A stretch of DNA of 64,000 bases from Allodiplogaster sudhausi (Eukaryota; Nematoda; Chromadorea; Rhabditida; Diplogasteridae): contig CALZFC010000006.1 of assembly GCA_945643635.1 (NCBI GenBank), positions 6,753,501 through 6,817,500 on the forward strand, read 5' to 3'. The notes beneath the pieces are model-generated. The model was not told the DNA's origin, did no database searches, and saw nothing but the letters and a program-made list of their open reading frames with translations. Positions 1-11,738 of this stretch are shown here, piece after piece (positions within the stretch are counted from its first letter, which is position 1; the number at the start of each line of letters is the position of its first letter). A program made the position numbers and the translations under genes.

Positions 1-1029
1 ATTTATTTATTTATTCATACATCAATTTAAGATGTGACAACATATTCAAATAAATGTAATACCATGTCGTTCTATCAGTGCAGACTAAATGAAAAAAGGG
101 AAGGGGTGAAGGGAATGGCTGGCAACACTGAACCACTGGCATGTGACGTTAAGAGAGCGGGGGGAGCGACTAGAACCACTCTTTACAGATTCCCTGTGTA
201 CATATTATGTCATTCGGCTGCTCTAAATTCCTCTATTAATTTTACATATGTTTTTTTTGCCATTTACTAAAAAAATTCTTGCTGGAAACTACCCGCTGGT
301 TTTATGGATCTCCTGCCTTGATAAATCCCGGTGCGAGTATCAAGCGCTTCGATTTCGAACACTTCCCTATATTAGTTGGCTGAATACGAAGAATGGTATG
401 ATTTACCATGGTTAAAGAAAATACTTACATCGATTTATCCTATTTAATATTAAGCAATAATAGTGTTGCTTCTGCTTGTTCAGCTGCTGGGATGCATATG
501 TAAGAAGCTGACTTCGTATTTCTTCCATAAATATTATCCTACATATTTTTATTCTAATCTTAATTCTCTCTCTCTCTCTCTCTTTCTTTCTCTCTCTCTC
601 TCTCTTTTTCTCTCTTTCTCTCTCCCTTTCTGCCAACTTTTCCCACCGGAGACGTTATCGTACCACCCAAACTACCGAAGGAGACGTTCAACTAAAGAAG
701 ACTTGCGCGGCCGACTACAAACGAGATTACAAAAGTAGAGGGGAGAGAAATATTGAGACAGAGCCGGGCATTTGGGCCAAAATTTGGGGAATATTTCATA
801 TCCTGGCGGGCCGTTAAATAGAATCATTACGGTGTGACAACTTTTTTCGTTCCGCTCCAAATTCCGACCTGTGTTATTAGACAGCGCAGTTGCTGCCGCA
901 TCCCACTAAAATTAGCACGATATATTTTTGCAAGCCTTTTCCGTGTCACGTGTTTCTAAAGGTTTGTTGTTTATTTGTATTTGTTGTTATTGTCTTTTCG
1001 CCTAGTCCCGATATGCCACTCTTTCAGAG
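1..1029. other. 5' intergenic region / outron of the first gene
   Basis: No convincing coding exon was found. The stretch is AT-rich and holds a polypyrimidine (CT)n array at about 564-636. The last part ends in a strong 3' splice acceptor just before the ATG at 1030, so part of it probably forms the outron of the first gene. Confidence 0.5.
1021..1029 (+). promoter_or_regulatory. Probable spliced-leader trans-splice acceptor
   Basis: CTTTCAG at 1021-1027 lies two bases before the ATG at 1030, and no upstream coding exon is visible. In nematodes this arrangement marks the site where a spliced leader is joined to the pre-mRNA. It supports the chosen start. Confidence 0.55.
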
Positions 1030-4000
1030 ATGACCGAGCTACCGCTAGTCGTGCGTGTGGACAAGCGTGTCAAGCTGGTCGTCCCGCCGCGTGGAGAGGA
1101 GACCAAGCAGGAAGGCGGCGGCTCCGCGCCGAAAGGTTAGACTACCTATTTATTTTGCCTTTTAAATATTTAAAGAATATTTATTATAATCAATTTTCTC
1201 TTTATTCTATTTGTGCATTACCTAGAGAACTCAGACGACATTACCCTTGCTTTCGCGCCAAAAATTGCGTGACGATTACTTGATGGACATTCTGTTATTG
1301 CAAACAGTATTATTTTAAATCTATTAACCGATGAGAATCCTCGTGTGCATTCTCTTTCTTATAAGAGGATGTGCTCCTTTATTAGTAGTATATTTTACCC
1401 GTTTATTATTCCAGTATGTCGGAAGGGCCAACTGATCCTGCAAATATGTGAGGATGACGCTGACAACACCGTCCTCGTGTGGAAGGCTTTCCCGTGGCCC
1501 GCCAGCGAACCACATCCACATATTGTTCGTCATTTCTTTTTTTTACAACAGTTTTTATTCTAGACTCTAGATGAACAGTTTCATATCATTATTATATTCC
1601 TGGATTTGTCTTAAATGTGCCTTGAAAGGAAGGCACATTTTAATGGATTTGTTCTGCATTAATCATGATCACGCTACTCACATTTTTTTATTTCCTCATT
1701 CCTTGCCTAATGTTATTCTCGTATGAAAAGGTAACAGTAGGCGTATTGTTATTCAACATTTATCTTGCAATATTCAGAGCCTATATTAATGGGTTTTTTT
1801 GTTATTGCTTATTAAGATATAAAAAGTGCTGGTATAAAAAAACTATTTTTACTTTTTAATAAATATAAAATTTTTTTGCAGCTTTCAGTCGATCGTACCT
1901 CCAACCACGTCGTGTTGAAGAATGAGACTACAATCGCACGCATTCCTTTCAGGTTTCCTCTTCTTTTGTTTACATTTTATATCCAAAGGCGTTTCTGATT
2001 GTGATTAGTTTTGTTTACGATATCGTATTGCACTCTTTCATTCCGTGTCCCTCATTTCTGTCTGTTTCTCTGTCTCTCTCTCTCTCTGTCTCTGTCTCTC
2101 TCTCTCTGTCTGTCTCTCTCTCTCTCTCTCTCTTCATTACATTATTTTATTGCATCGTTCCATCATCATCATCATATCAACCAACTATATGCTTTGAAGT
2201 TCCATGGAAAAAATTTGCCAAATGAAGCGCAATTCGGGCAATTCAAATTTTCGAACAAATTTATTGGAAAAAATTATGTCTCCGTATGAGATCCTGTTCT
2301 TTTCCAATGAATCGGCTATTTTGCTTAATTTGTTTATTTTTTTTATTCCCTCCTGCCAGCAGTCTCCTTACCATCAATATGGACTTCATAGTTACATCTT
2401 AAGTAACATTTCACCACAATTAAAACCCCCAGAGCAAAATTAACTTTATTTATTTCTCACCTCACTTAAATTTATTCAAATTATGGATCACTTTTATTAT
2501 TTACCTTTTCTCTCAACCCTTTTATATTATAATTATAACTTTATCTTTTGTCTTTAAGATACTTTGCCGCGAAGTCGATCACGGAGCCGCCTGAGCTTGA
2601 GGCGCCCGCCAAGCAGTATGCATCGTTTGCCGAGGCTGAACTCGAGGCACCGAAAACAGCAGAAGAGGGGGCAGAGGACGAGGAGAGAAATCACGCGCAG
2701 GCTGTCGTCAAGGCAGCCAAGAGGATAGCCGATGATAAGGTCAGGGTATTTAGTGATTGGGGATAAGGTTATGGCGTAGGTGATTAGGGATATGGTCAAG
2801 GAATAAATGGTTATGGATGAGGTCATGGAATATGTGGTTTGGGATAAGGTTACGTGATGTGTGGTAATGGATAAGGTTATGGAATAAGTGGTTTGGGTTA
2901 AGGTTATTGGGTAAGTGATTAGGGAAAAGGAAATAGACGGCCATAGTTGAAACACAAGATTGGGTATGTCTATTTCTTTCGTTGCTGTCTTCTCATAGGT
3001 TATTTTATTGATCTTGTGAGGATAACTGCCATTCTTCAAGTGACGATTAGCGTTAATAAGAAAACAATACTTCCCATTATTTTTTCTAACAATATTAACC
3101 ATTTTAGCTTTTACAGGAGTCTGACAGCAAGTGGAAGAAGTTGAGAAAGAGGCTGCATGAAGCGAAGCTCGCCCGAGGAAGTCTCGCGGCGCAGTTGTCT
3201 TCCAAGCAACAAGTGGGTGGTACCAGGGGACCCCTACTCTGATTTCCGGTCCCTACATCCACTACCCAACACTGTTTGATTGGATAGTGGATACAGTGGC
3301 TTTTATTCCACCCTGGTGGCCAGTCTCTTGTAACCTAATTTAATATTCATATATCTATATATTTTGTTAACCTACGAGAAAGACATTTCGCTTTTTTCCC
3401 TCAGAAATCGTTACTGAACGCATGCGAGGAGCGCGCTGGTGAAGCCAAGGAAACCGAGTCTGTTATCATTGCTCTGCTGGAGGGAGGAGCATTTGGATAC
3501 AAGTTGGAGAATTTTTTTTATTTTTATAATTAATTTTATTTCTTGAAGTTTACTTTGCTTACAGACTGATTATATCGTAAAAGAAATGTATATAAATCTA
3601 TATTTTATGCTTTTGTATGCCAAGTAATTACATATATTTGGTGCATCTCAGAATGCTGAACGACGTTTACGACTTGGCTGCACGGCACTCGCTGCACCAG
3701 CTCCGTGCACGATTCCTCAAGTCTGACATTGTAGTGTCCGAGCGGACTTTTGTGCGCCTTCTACAAGAGTCCGCCGGGTATAACAAGCATTTTTTAAAGG
3801 AAAGAGAACGAGAGAGAGAGAGCGCCGAGAGCCTGTGCAAGGTTGTAGAGCAGGAAAAAACTGTCATATTTCGCTTTTTGGACGGCTTTGTTTTTGTTTC
3901 CATTTTGCGAAGTATTTCATGCGTACCTTTGCCATTGCTGATTGTGAGAATCAGTTCTTCTGTATTCTCATTCGATGTCTACAAAATGTTCTTCTCATCT

Positions 4001-4910
4001 AACAGTAAGCCTGCACTGGAGGGACAGCGCGAGCTGAAGAGGCTGCTAGCGCGTCGCTTTGGAGAGGCTTCCGCGAGCAAAGCAGCAGCCGAGCGGCTTT
4101 CCGCAACAGAAGCGGCAACTCTGGTCGAGAGATGCACGGCAATCTACGAGAGCGAAGAGGAGCAGAAGATTCAGGATAAGGCATGATAACGCATGCCCCC
4201 CGTTTCCTTTTCCCTAAAATAAAAACAAATTAATTGAGTTAAAGGGGTCATATCTAATATTTCTATAATTTTATTCAAATTAGGCTGAAGAAATATGGTG
4301 AATGACAGAATGAATTATCCTCATATGATTTCTATCCGTTATTTACTTTTAAAAAGGTGCGCTCGTTTTACTATTTGGATTTATGGATTTAGCGAGTCGC
4401 CATTCAGTCAACAGAGATTGTTAACGAGAATTTGGGTAGTTCATGCCAATCTAACAAGCTTGACTTTTGGTCAGTATTTCGCACTTAAATATCATCTCTC
4501 CCTCTTTCAGGCTCTGTCTCTGCTGTCCGTCCTGCTGAACTCGCATTCTCTCGAGTTTCTCTCCGATTCGACGACCCACCAAAAAGTCCTCGCAACGGCG
4601 GCAACTATCGCAGACTATGTTAGAATATTTTTTATTATTTTTAATATTTTGAATTCTTGAAAAAAGAATAGCATAGGTAGTTATAGCTGATATTTCACTG
4701 AAGTGTTCTGACTATATTATATGTTTTATGATTTTATAATAGAAGGAATTAATCGTGAAATGCATTTCCCAGGCCGCCATGACAATCTCGATGCTGGAAC
4801 TGGACAAGATGACAGAAGCGCGATCGCTCTTCAAGAAGACGACAATACGGCCCGATTACGAGATTCGTAAGATTAGACTGGTCGAGAGGAAGTGGGTGAA
4901 AGAGGAGTGA
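1030..4910 (+). CDS. Unrecognised 402-residue charged, partly coiled-coil protein (10 exons)
   Basis: Not recognised. Exons by splice signals and phase: 1030-1135, 1415-1524, 1882-1952, 2559-2739, 3117-3212, 3405-3502, 3652-3777, 4006-4180, 4511-4618, 4773-4910, giving an open frame of 402 residues. Residues about 5-100 look like a compact beta-rich domain (RKGQLILQICEDDADNTVLV; then NHVVLKNETTIARIPFRYF). Residues about 115-190 are acidic then strongly basic and alpha-helical, probably coiled coil. Residues about 225-320 are helical with many Arg/Glu/Ala. The C-terminus is well-formed helix (HSLEFLSDSTTHQKVL; IRPDYEIRKIRLVERKW), looks the most conserved and would be the best search query. There is no signal peptide or membrane segment, so it is probably cytosolic or nuclear. 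Intron 8 needs a GC donor (AAG|GCATG at 4181). The splice between exons 2 and 3 could shift by a few codons. Confidence 0.7.
2740..2940 (+). repeat. Degenerate intronic minisatellite (GGTTATGG / GATAAGG family)
   Basis: Intron 4 of the first gene contains six or more diverged units of about 28-32 bp built from GGGATAAGGTTATGG and GGTTTGGG blocks, beginning right after the donor site. One strand is G-rich and nearly C-free, so G-quadruplex or R-loop formation is possible. Confidence 0.7.
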
Positions 4911-5798
4911 ATACGTCACTTTCCTAACTCTTCTATTCCACTGCGGTCATATTCCGTTGAAATAGAAAGAATATTTTCAGTGATATTTGTCACGTAGGAC
5001 TGAAAGAAGTTATGAATTACCTCTTTTATTTTTTCTTCCTCCTCTATGACAGGATTTATCCCGCGGATCTCAACGCGCGGTTCTTTTGCTTATGGTTAGG
5101 AATGTTTATCGGAATTGATTTCTTGTTACTCGACGATTTCGTTTGTTTTTTGTTGACTGTGAAAATTGCAAGGACGTACATTGTTATCTGTTGCTAAATG
5201 TGCTCAATGATATTTGGCTAATTGCTATGAGAAGGGTTTAAGTAACAAATTGATTGTCGGAATGAGCAGAAATGAAAGAAAAAGTATCAGCATTTTCACA
5301 GTTTGAAGTCCGATTGTTTCTTGTTAGGACGAATTCGGTCGTTTTCTCATCTATTGTTCTTGGTTTTATAAATGTTAATCGGTATAAATGATAAAAATTA
5401 AAAGGTTATTTGATTGTCGATCATTTACTGCGGTTTTGAGGCCGTGCGATTCCTTAATAGTTTTATTTGTTTTGTTTGCTGGGATTCGTGAAGATCATCG
5501 TAGAGTATTGATTCTTAAATTGTTGATTTTAGAAGAGAGAAATGTATTGACGGTGCTTCAAATTCGCCCGTTTTTGCGTCTTCTCACAATCAAATAAAGG
5601 TATGTTTGCATTTATAATAAAATTCAGGGTTTGGGGTATTATCTTAATGAACACATTAATTTTTATTTTCTATGGCTCGAAGAAATATTTTGATTAGAAT
5701 ATTAGCTAGGTATTGAAGTGTGAACTATCAAAGTATTACATCTATTAAGCGTGCTAAAGTTGGAGAAATATTTTGCAAAAGAAAGGTTCCTTACAGAA
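4911..5798. other. Intergenic region between genes 1 and 2
   Basis: AT-rich, about 0.9 kb, no supported coding exon. It ends with the acceptor before the start of the KIAA0319-like gene. The spacing is long for a classical nematode operon, so no operon is claimed. Confidence 0.5.
5789..5798 (+). promoter_or_regulatory. Probable spliced-leader trans-splice acceptor
   Basis: CCTTACAG ends at 5796, two bases before the ATG at 5799. That ATG opens directly into a signal peptide, and no coding exon is seen upstream. Confidence 0.5.
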
Positions 5799-7758
5799 AT
5801 GCTGCTCTGCCTGGCGCGATACTTGTTCGTCCTGGTCGCAACAGTCGTGACGTCAGCCAGGGCTCAGGAGAAGATGACACCAATCGGCTCGTCCGAACGT
5901 CAAGGGCTTATGGTGAGTGGAGGTAGGGATACTGTAAAAGGCCTTTGGTGAGTTATGGGGAACAGGATTACTGTAATGAATGATGGTACCTTATGGGTGC
6001 CATGCTGCAAAAAAAAGAAGGAGAAATACGGCGTGGGTTTATTGTCAGGGGCGGACTACTGTAGAAAGGAACATAACTCAAGGAAGATCAGATTGCATTG
6101 CGACTAAAATGTGTAGGGAGGAGTGCAGTGAGATCTAATTAGTATATATTTCTTTTGTTACTTTTGAATTTGCTTGAATTTCAGCCTTCTCCAGCGTGCT
6201 CAGAGCGTGCATCGAGTTCCACAGACGATACTCAAGGTTTCTTTATTTTTTAAATATTTTTTCCACAATTTTTTAGATGCGGTGGGTTTACTGCCGCATG
6301 TTTTTTTTTATAAGGTTTGCTGGAAATTTGGAACGTTGATACTGCAAGGATCGTGTCATTTTAACCTTGATAAAAATAGTGTCAGTTTCATAAAACTTTG
6401 ATGGACATCTCATTGTCAGCCAAAGTTACTTTAATCTCTTGATTCAGTCCATCTCTGGCTATCACTCTGAATTCCATTCCTGAGAGTTTAGAGTCCAGAT
6501 TTCAGATTCGCTTATAAGAATTTTCTTGCATGATCTAATTACAAGCTTGATCATTCACTTATAAGATACTGATGGTGAGAGCTCAAATTCAGAATACTGT
6601 ATATCCCCCTTATTTTCTCAGAAGTGGATGCCGAGAACGTGACGGTGAGCGCGGCAGACGAAGTGGCATTCATCTCGATCGAGGCATGCGCAGAGAGAGG
6701 AGAAGAAGACGGAGGAGAGGGAAGGGGAAGAAGAGTGGAGTGGACGCTGCCAGAGGATGCGCCGGCGGGCATGGTTAGAAGAGCCCTTTTTAATCTTTGT
6801 CTATATTTTGGTCTTGTATTATTGTTATTAGTTTTATTATTATATAATATATATTCTCCATTTTTATTGGAATTAGCTATTTTTAATTATAAAAAAATTA
6901 ATATGAATTCTGTGAGAGGATGCACAAGTGGGATTTTCTATGCATGCTTTTTTTTGCTGGTTTTGCTGGCAACTATTACAAATGTAGATTAATTGTAGTG
7001 CGACAATGTGGATTTGCTAACATTTCCTAGTGTTAGAAGCAGCGCGCACTGAACTGTGGTGATTTTATTCTGGGAATAATGGGTTGTCGGATAATCATCC
7101 AGAGCAGTGTGGGGTAGTAAAAAAAAAGCTTTTTTTTATGGGAAATATCATTTTCCCCATCCCTATCTCGTTTTTTTTTTGTAAATAAAATAACCTAATT
7201 TTTTGGCTTTAACACGAATTGGACAGTTATATTGATTGCAAGAATTGAGTTTTTTAATGGAAATTGGCCAGTAAATTGTTGTGGAGATTTAATGGAGAAA
7301 AACATTGCCTTTAATCTACAGTTCGGAGTCATTGGATTTCCGCATTATTCGCTTGCAGACGTTTATTTTATACATGTCAGATGAAAAAAGGACTGTGTTT
7401 TGATGAACCCACCCTAATTTTGATCCTCCCCAGAGCATTCCCCTCGTTTTAGACGAATATTTTAAACAGCTAACCCAACCATATTTCCGGGATAGCGGCT
7501 TTTATTCCCTGGTGAATGTCATGTATTGAAAATGCTTTTTAAATAGTACACGTCTGGAAAAGAATAGAGGCCTGGAGTGATTCATACACACAATTGTTTG
7601 TTTCAATGGCCCTCTCTCTCTTTGCCTTTCTCTCATTGTTAATTTGTTATTTCTCTCTTCATTTTCTTGTCTGTAGTTTTCATTTTCATTCTGACTATAG
7701 ACGTACTTTTATTTTCATGTGATATTGTTTCTCTCACTTGTTCTATCCCTCTCACTTG

Positions 7759-7799
<41 letters not shown>

Positions 7800-10700
7800 T
7801 CTCTTTCCCTCTTTCCCTCTTTCTTTCTCTCTCCCTCTCTCTCCTCTCTCTCTCTCTCTCTCTCATTTCTCTTCGCTTTCGTTCTCAGCTCTTTTTTTTA
7901 CTCTTAATTATCCCGAAACATGAGGAGATAGGTTTTTTTTTTTTTTTCGGACACTGGTTCATTGAATAATAATAACGTTGTTAGATAGTGCTCTAGTTTG
8001 AATTCATATGTTTTTTTTACTCATTCAGTTTTCGATTTGCTGTTTTCATGTGTGAAAGATGCTGCACGGTGGTTTTAATATTCCTGAAGGCTGTATAAGG
8101 GTAAAGTTTAGAAAAATTACCGCTGTTTGCTTGCGTTCATGCGGTTAAAAAAAAGTGAATTAGTGATAGGAAATTTTGTTGCAAAATAGAGAGCCAAATT
8201 CGTGACCCGAAAAGGTTTTCCGATTTCAAATGTTTATCAAATCTTTATGTTTTTCCAGAGAATCTTGCCACCTAATTACAGAGAATCTTCCTCCAACCCG
8301 GGCGAGAGCTTGTGGCGGTGGTGACGGGCGTTGAGAGGACGGGATCATGGCAGATTCGAGCGAGGATGCAGAAGAAGGAGGAGGGGGAAGAGGGCAGCAG
8401 GAAGGAGAGGAGGATTCGGCTGTGGCTCATTGTCAAGCAAGGTCAGTTGGGGAGGGGGGGGGGGGGTGATTTAACCCTTTAAAATTACGGATCGGACTCC
8501 TAATACGTGGGTTAGAAAACCGAAAAGGACGGATTAGACTTCTTAAAATGACTTGACACTTCACTGATTTTTCAAGCGATGGTATGAAACAAGTTACTAG
8601 TTGTTTAACAAAAAAAAGCAATCGAGGGGATATAAAATTAATTCAAAAGAGGTGCTGTTTTATATACCTTGTTATTTATTGGTTATGAATATCGCCTCAA
8701 GCTCATCTTTCCAGATGAACGCGATCTTCAGTCTGTCGACGTTCTCTTTTCGCCTGACATCGAGAACCTTTGGACGAAACAAAAGCAGAGGTTTAACCAT
8801 TGTTATATTATATCTTCATATGTTCATATTAGATTTATAATTTATTTTATGAGATAGGCTCTTATTTAATGAAAAACAGTGTAAATCATTCTTTTGAGTG
8901 CGAATTTGTTTGTTTGCCAAATCAACGACATCATTTATGTTTGAATTGTCCTGACCATTGTCCAAATCACATGTTCTCTCGTCGTTAAGTCAACCAAAAT
9001 ATCGCCAATTCAAAAATGAGTTTTTGACTTGTTTAATTAAGCGAGATGGAGCGCCGCCTCGCGCTGGCCTTCTCTCACCCGGACACCTCGGAAGTTGTCG
9101 TGAGGATGAGGAGTGTTCGCCGGCTACCGTATGACGAGAGATGGCGAGTGGTACTGTATGTCGAGGAGCAGAGTGTCAAAGTTGGAGGAGGACAAGGGTA
9201 CGGTATCTATTTTTTCTCCTTTTTATTTATAAGGTAAATTTGATGAAGTTTTATTACCAAGCTTTTATTTTTTTAAGTTGGTCCAGTCTGTTGGAGCGAA
9301 TTTTCATTCTATTTCACTCATTATGATTGGCAAATTACAATGATCAAAGGGAATGAGTGTAAAAATCATTATTATTTTTATTTAAACATTTATTTAGATT
9401 ATAAGTTTAAAATTTTTATTTTTTTCTTAATTATATAAATTTAGAAAGCAGCAAATGAGACGAGTTCTCCCTGCTCGCCGAGTCGTCGCTGCCCTCTCCG
9501 CGCCCGCTGCATTCCTTGCAGACGTACAGATTGAACGGGTCGAGACATTACGTGAGTTGTGGTGGTGGTTATTATTGCTATTATTATTGTTATTATTATT
9601 ATTTAATTGGATTTTATATAAGCATACTGAGAAACCGAATCAAGCGTTAAAAACAATTCTAGTATGTCATATTAGAATGCGAACTTCAGCGAAAATGTAG
9701 ATCAAACATAGACGGTACCTTCATTCATCGAAATTCGTAGCAAGCAACAACTTTATATTGGAGTTTGGAACAGTAAAAACCTCATGTGAACAAAATTACG
9801 AAATAATAATTTCCTGTACGATAATTGAATAAATAGATTACTTAAGAATATTTTATTGATTTTAATTTAGAAAAACATTTAAGAATATATGTATATGTGT
9901 TATTTTTGAGGAAGAAAATACATTGTCTTTGGAACGAAGCAACGAGAAAAAATTCCATTTTTTTTCCTTTTGGCAGACTGCCAACTCGACTGCACCGGCC
10001 ACGGCCACTGCAACGAGTGCACGAAGCAATGCGAATGCGACGCGGGTTGGATGCCGGACGGTTTCGAGTACGTCAGGGCCGGACTCAGGAGTCATGATTG
10101 TGGTGAGTGGTGGAGTTTTCACTCTCTCATTCTACAAATATAGACTTTCCCCATCTCATTCTACGAATATATTCATATCTATTTATTCAATTATCATACA
10201 GTAAATTATTATTTCCTAATTTTGTTCACATGTGGTTTTTACTGTTCCCAAACTCCAATATTAAGTTGTTGCTTGTTACGAATTTCGATGAATGAGGGTA
10301 CCGTCTATGTTTGATTTACATTTTCGTTGAACTTCGCATTCTAATATGACATACTAGCACTTTTTAAATGAACCTTTGTTTCGGTTTACTCTAATTCTTG
10401 TTTTTTTTCTACTTTAGGTTTAAGATAATTGCGAAGTAAGTGACAATGGATTTATTGTTTTAAAAAGATTGATTGGTCAATAGGAATCGGTTGATTGGTC
10501 AATAGGAATGGGGAATTGATTTTAGAAGAGCGAGAGAATTGGGGGAATTAAAAAAAGCAAAAATCCCACTATTCAGCCTGGTCCATTGTTCGCGTGGCTG
10601 GTGCGTCGATCGCAGCGATTGGCTTCTGTGCGTTGCTCTTCTATGCGAGGAGGCATCACAAGAGTCGACGGTTAGGAGTTTGGGGAACCTTGAAAGATGA

Positions 10701-11228
10701 GATCGTAGACCCTCCCGGAAGACAGGATTGAAAAGTGGGCACCCTCGCGAAAGTTAAAAAAAAAACTCAAAACCATCCGATTTTGTGCATGTGTTCTCAA
10801 AACCACCGGATTTTCTGCATTTTTTAATGTGAATGAGAATGTACCCTTCTGATTTTTGGGACCCTTTCGAAAATGTCTAGAACGAGAAGATATTGAAACA
10901 CTGTCGTAGAGGATTAAAAGGAAATCGTCTTTTATAAGCACCCACCCTGATTTTGGGCCTTCCCGGAGTTATAAGTTAGCAACAAGTCCATGTATTTGTA
11001 ACTGGATCGATAAGGGAAACAACAGTTCATTTATAAAGTATGCATTTAGTTAAGATATAAATAGGAATGTGAAAGATAAAAAGAGATCATAAAATACTTG
11101 TAATTAAGAATATATAAATACATTCAGTGCTCTCATGCTTGCCCGACGTGCCGCTCGCAGAAGGCAACGCTACGAGCATCTCCGGTCGGATGAGGAGGAC
11201 TCGAGGCGGCGGAAAGGTATGAGAGGAA

Positions 11229-11298
<70 letters not shown>

Positions 11299-11475
11299 TT
11301 CTTCCTGTCTCTCTCTCTTTCTCTCTCTCTATTTCTTTCATCTCTCACTCTCTCTTTCTCTCTCTCTATTTCTTTCATCTCTCACTCTCTCTTTCTCTCT
11401 ATTTCTATCTCTCTCTTTTTCTCTATTTTTATCTCTCTCTTTTTCTCTATTTCTATCTCTCTCTTTCTCTCTCTT

Positions 11476-11511
<36 letters not shown>

Positions 11512-11738
11512 CCTCTCTCTTTCTTTCAGTTCGTTCCCGCAAGCGAAGCTCCGGTCCTCCAACGCTAGTTGCCCTCCCTCCCCGTGCATGGAGCTCTTCA
11601 ACAACTTCTCTCTCATCTGATGAGGAACTCCTTCCCCCGGCAGCTGGAAATGGCCATGCAGACTGCCCAGGGGCACCCAACGGGACCATGCAGCACCTCG
11701 AGGAGACTCCCGAGAAGAAGGCAGTGCATATTGGTTAG
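5799..11738 (+). CDS. KIAA0319/KIAA0319L-like type I membrane protein, short form (433 residues, 11 exons)
   Basis: Exons: 5799-5912, 6185-6236, 6622-6773, 8282-8441, 8715-8790, 9042-9197, 9445-9551, 9977-10102, 10577-10670, 11161-11216, 11530-11738; phases all agree. Order: signal peptide (residues 1 to about 23), a Ser/Thr-rich linker, one beta-rich extracellular domain that may be PKD-like, then the membrane-proximal KIAA0319 module. This module includes CTGHGHCNECTKQCECDAGW (EGF-like, exon 8), matching the vertebrate CSGHGHC...C.C pattern. It is followed by a WSI-initiated transmembrane helix in exon 9, a basic stop-transfer and RYEHLRSDEED, and a Ser-rich tail ending at 11738. Vertebrate members are about 1000 residues with an N-terminal MANEC-type domain and several PKD repeats; here most of that is absent. 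Vertebrate relatives act at the plasma membrane/endosome and in neuronal adhesion; function in this organism is inferred only. The C-terminal half is firmly assigned; the first two exons are less certain. Confidence 0.78.
7740..7865 (+). repeat. (CT)n polypyrimidine array in intron 3 of the KIAA0319-like gene
   Basis: About 125 bp of nearly pure pyrimidine CT repeats with TTTCCC interruptions on the sense strand. It encodes nothing. Confidence 0.9.
9620..9835 (+). repeat. Left arm of an inverted repeat flanking exon 8
   Basis: This intron 7 segment, containing TAGTATGTCATATTAGAATG and AACATAGACGGTACC, is the approximate reverse complement of 10195-10410. The arms are about 200 bp with scattered mismatches and flank only the EGF-like exon 9977-10102. 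Confidence 0.8.
10195..10410 (-). repeat. Right arm of an inverted repeat flanking exon 8
   Basis: Reverse-complement partner of about 9620-9835, sharing GGTACCGTCTATGTTTGAT and TCTAATATGACATACTAG. Pairing in the pre-mRNA would bring the introns either side of exon 8 together. Confidence 0.8.
11226..11528 (+). repeat. 300-bp CT array directly upstream of an acceptor
   Basis: Compound CT/TTTC repeat with higher-order units such as TCTATTTCTTTCATCTCTCA (two copies). It runs straight into the TTTCTTTCAG acceptor of the last KIAA0319-like exon and so acts as a very long polypyrimidine tract. Confidence 0.9.

Noticed and set aside
554..738. Frames rich in SLSLSL or RERERE over this and many other stretches
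   Set aside because: They are translations of CT/GA microsatellites in several frames at once and have no splice-consistent neighbours.
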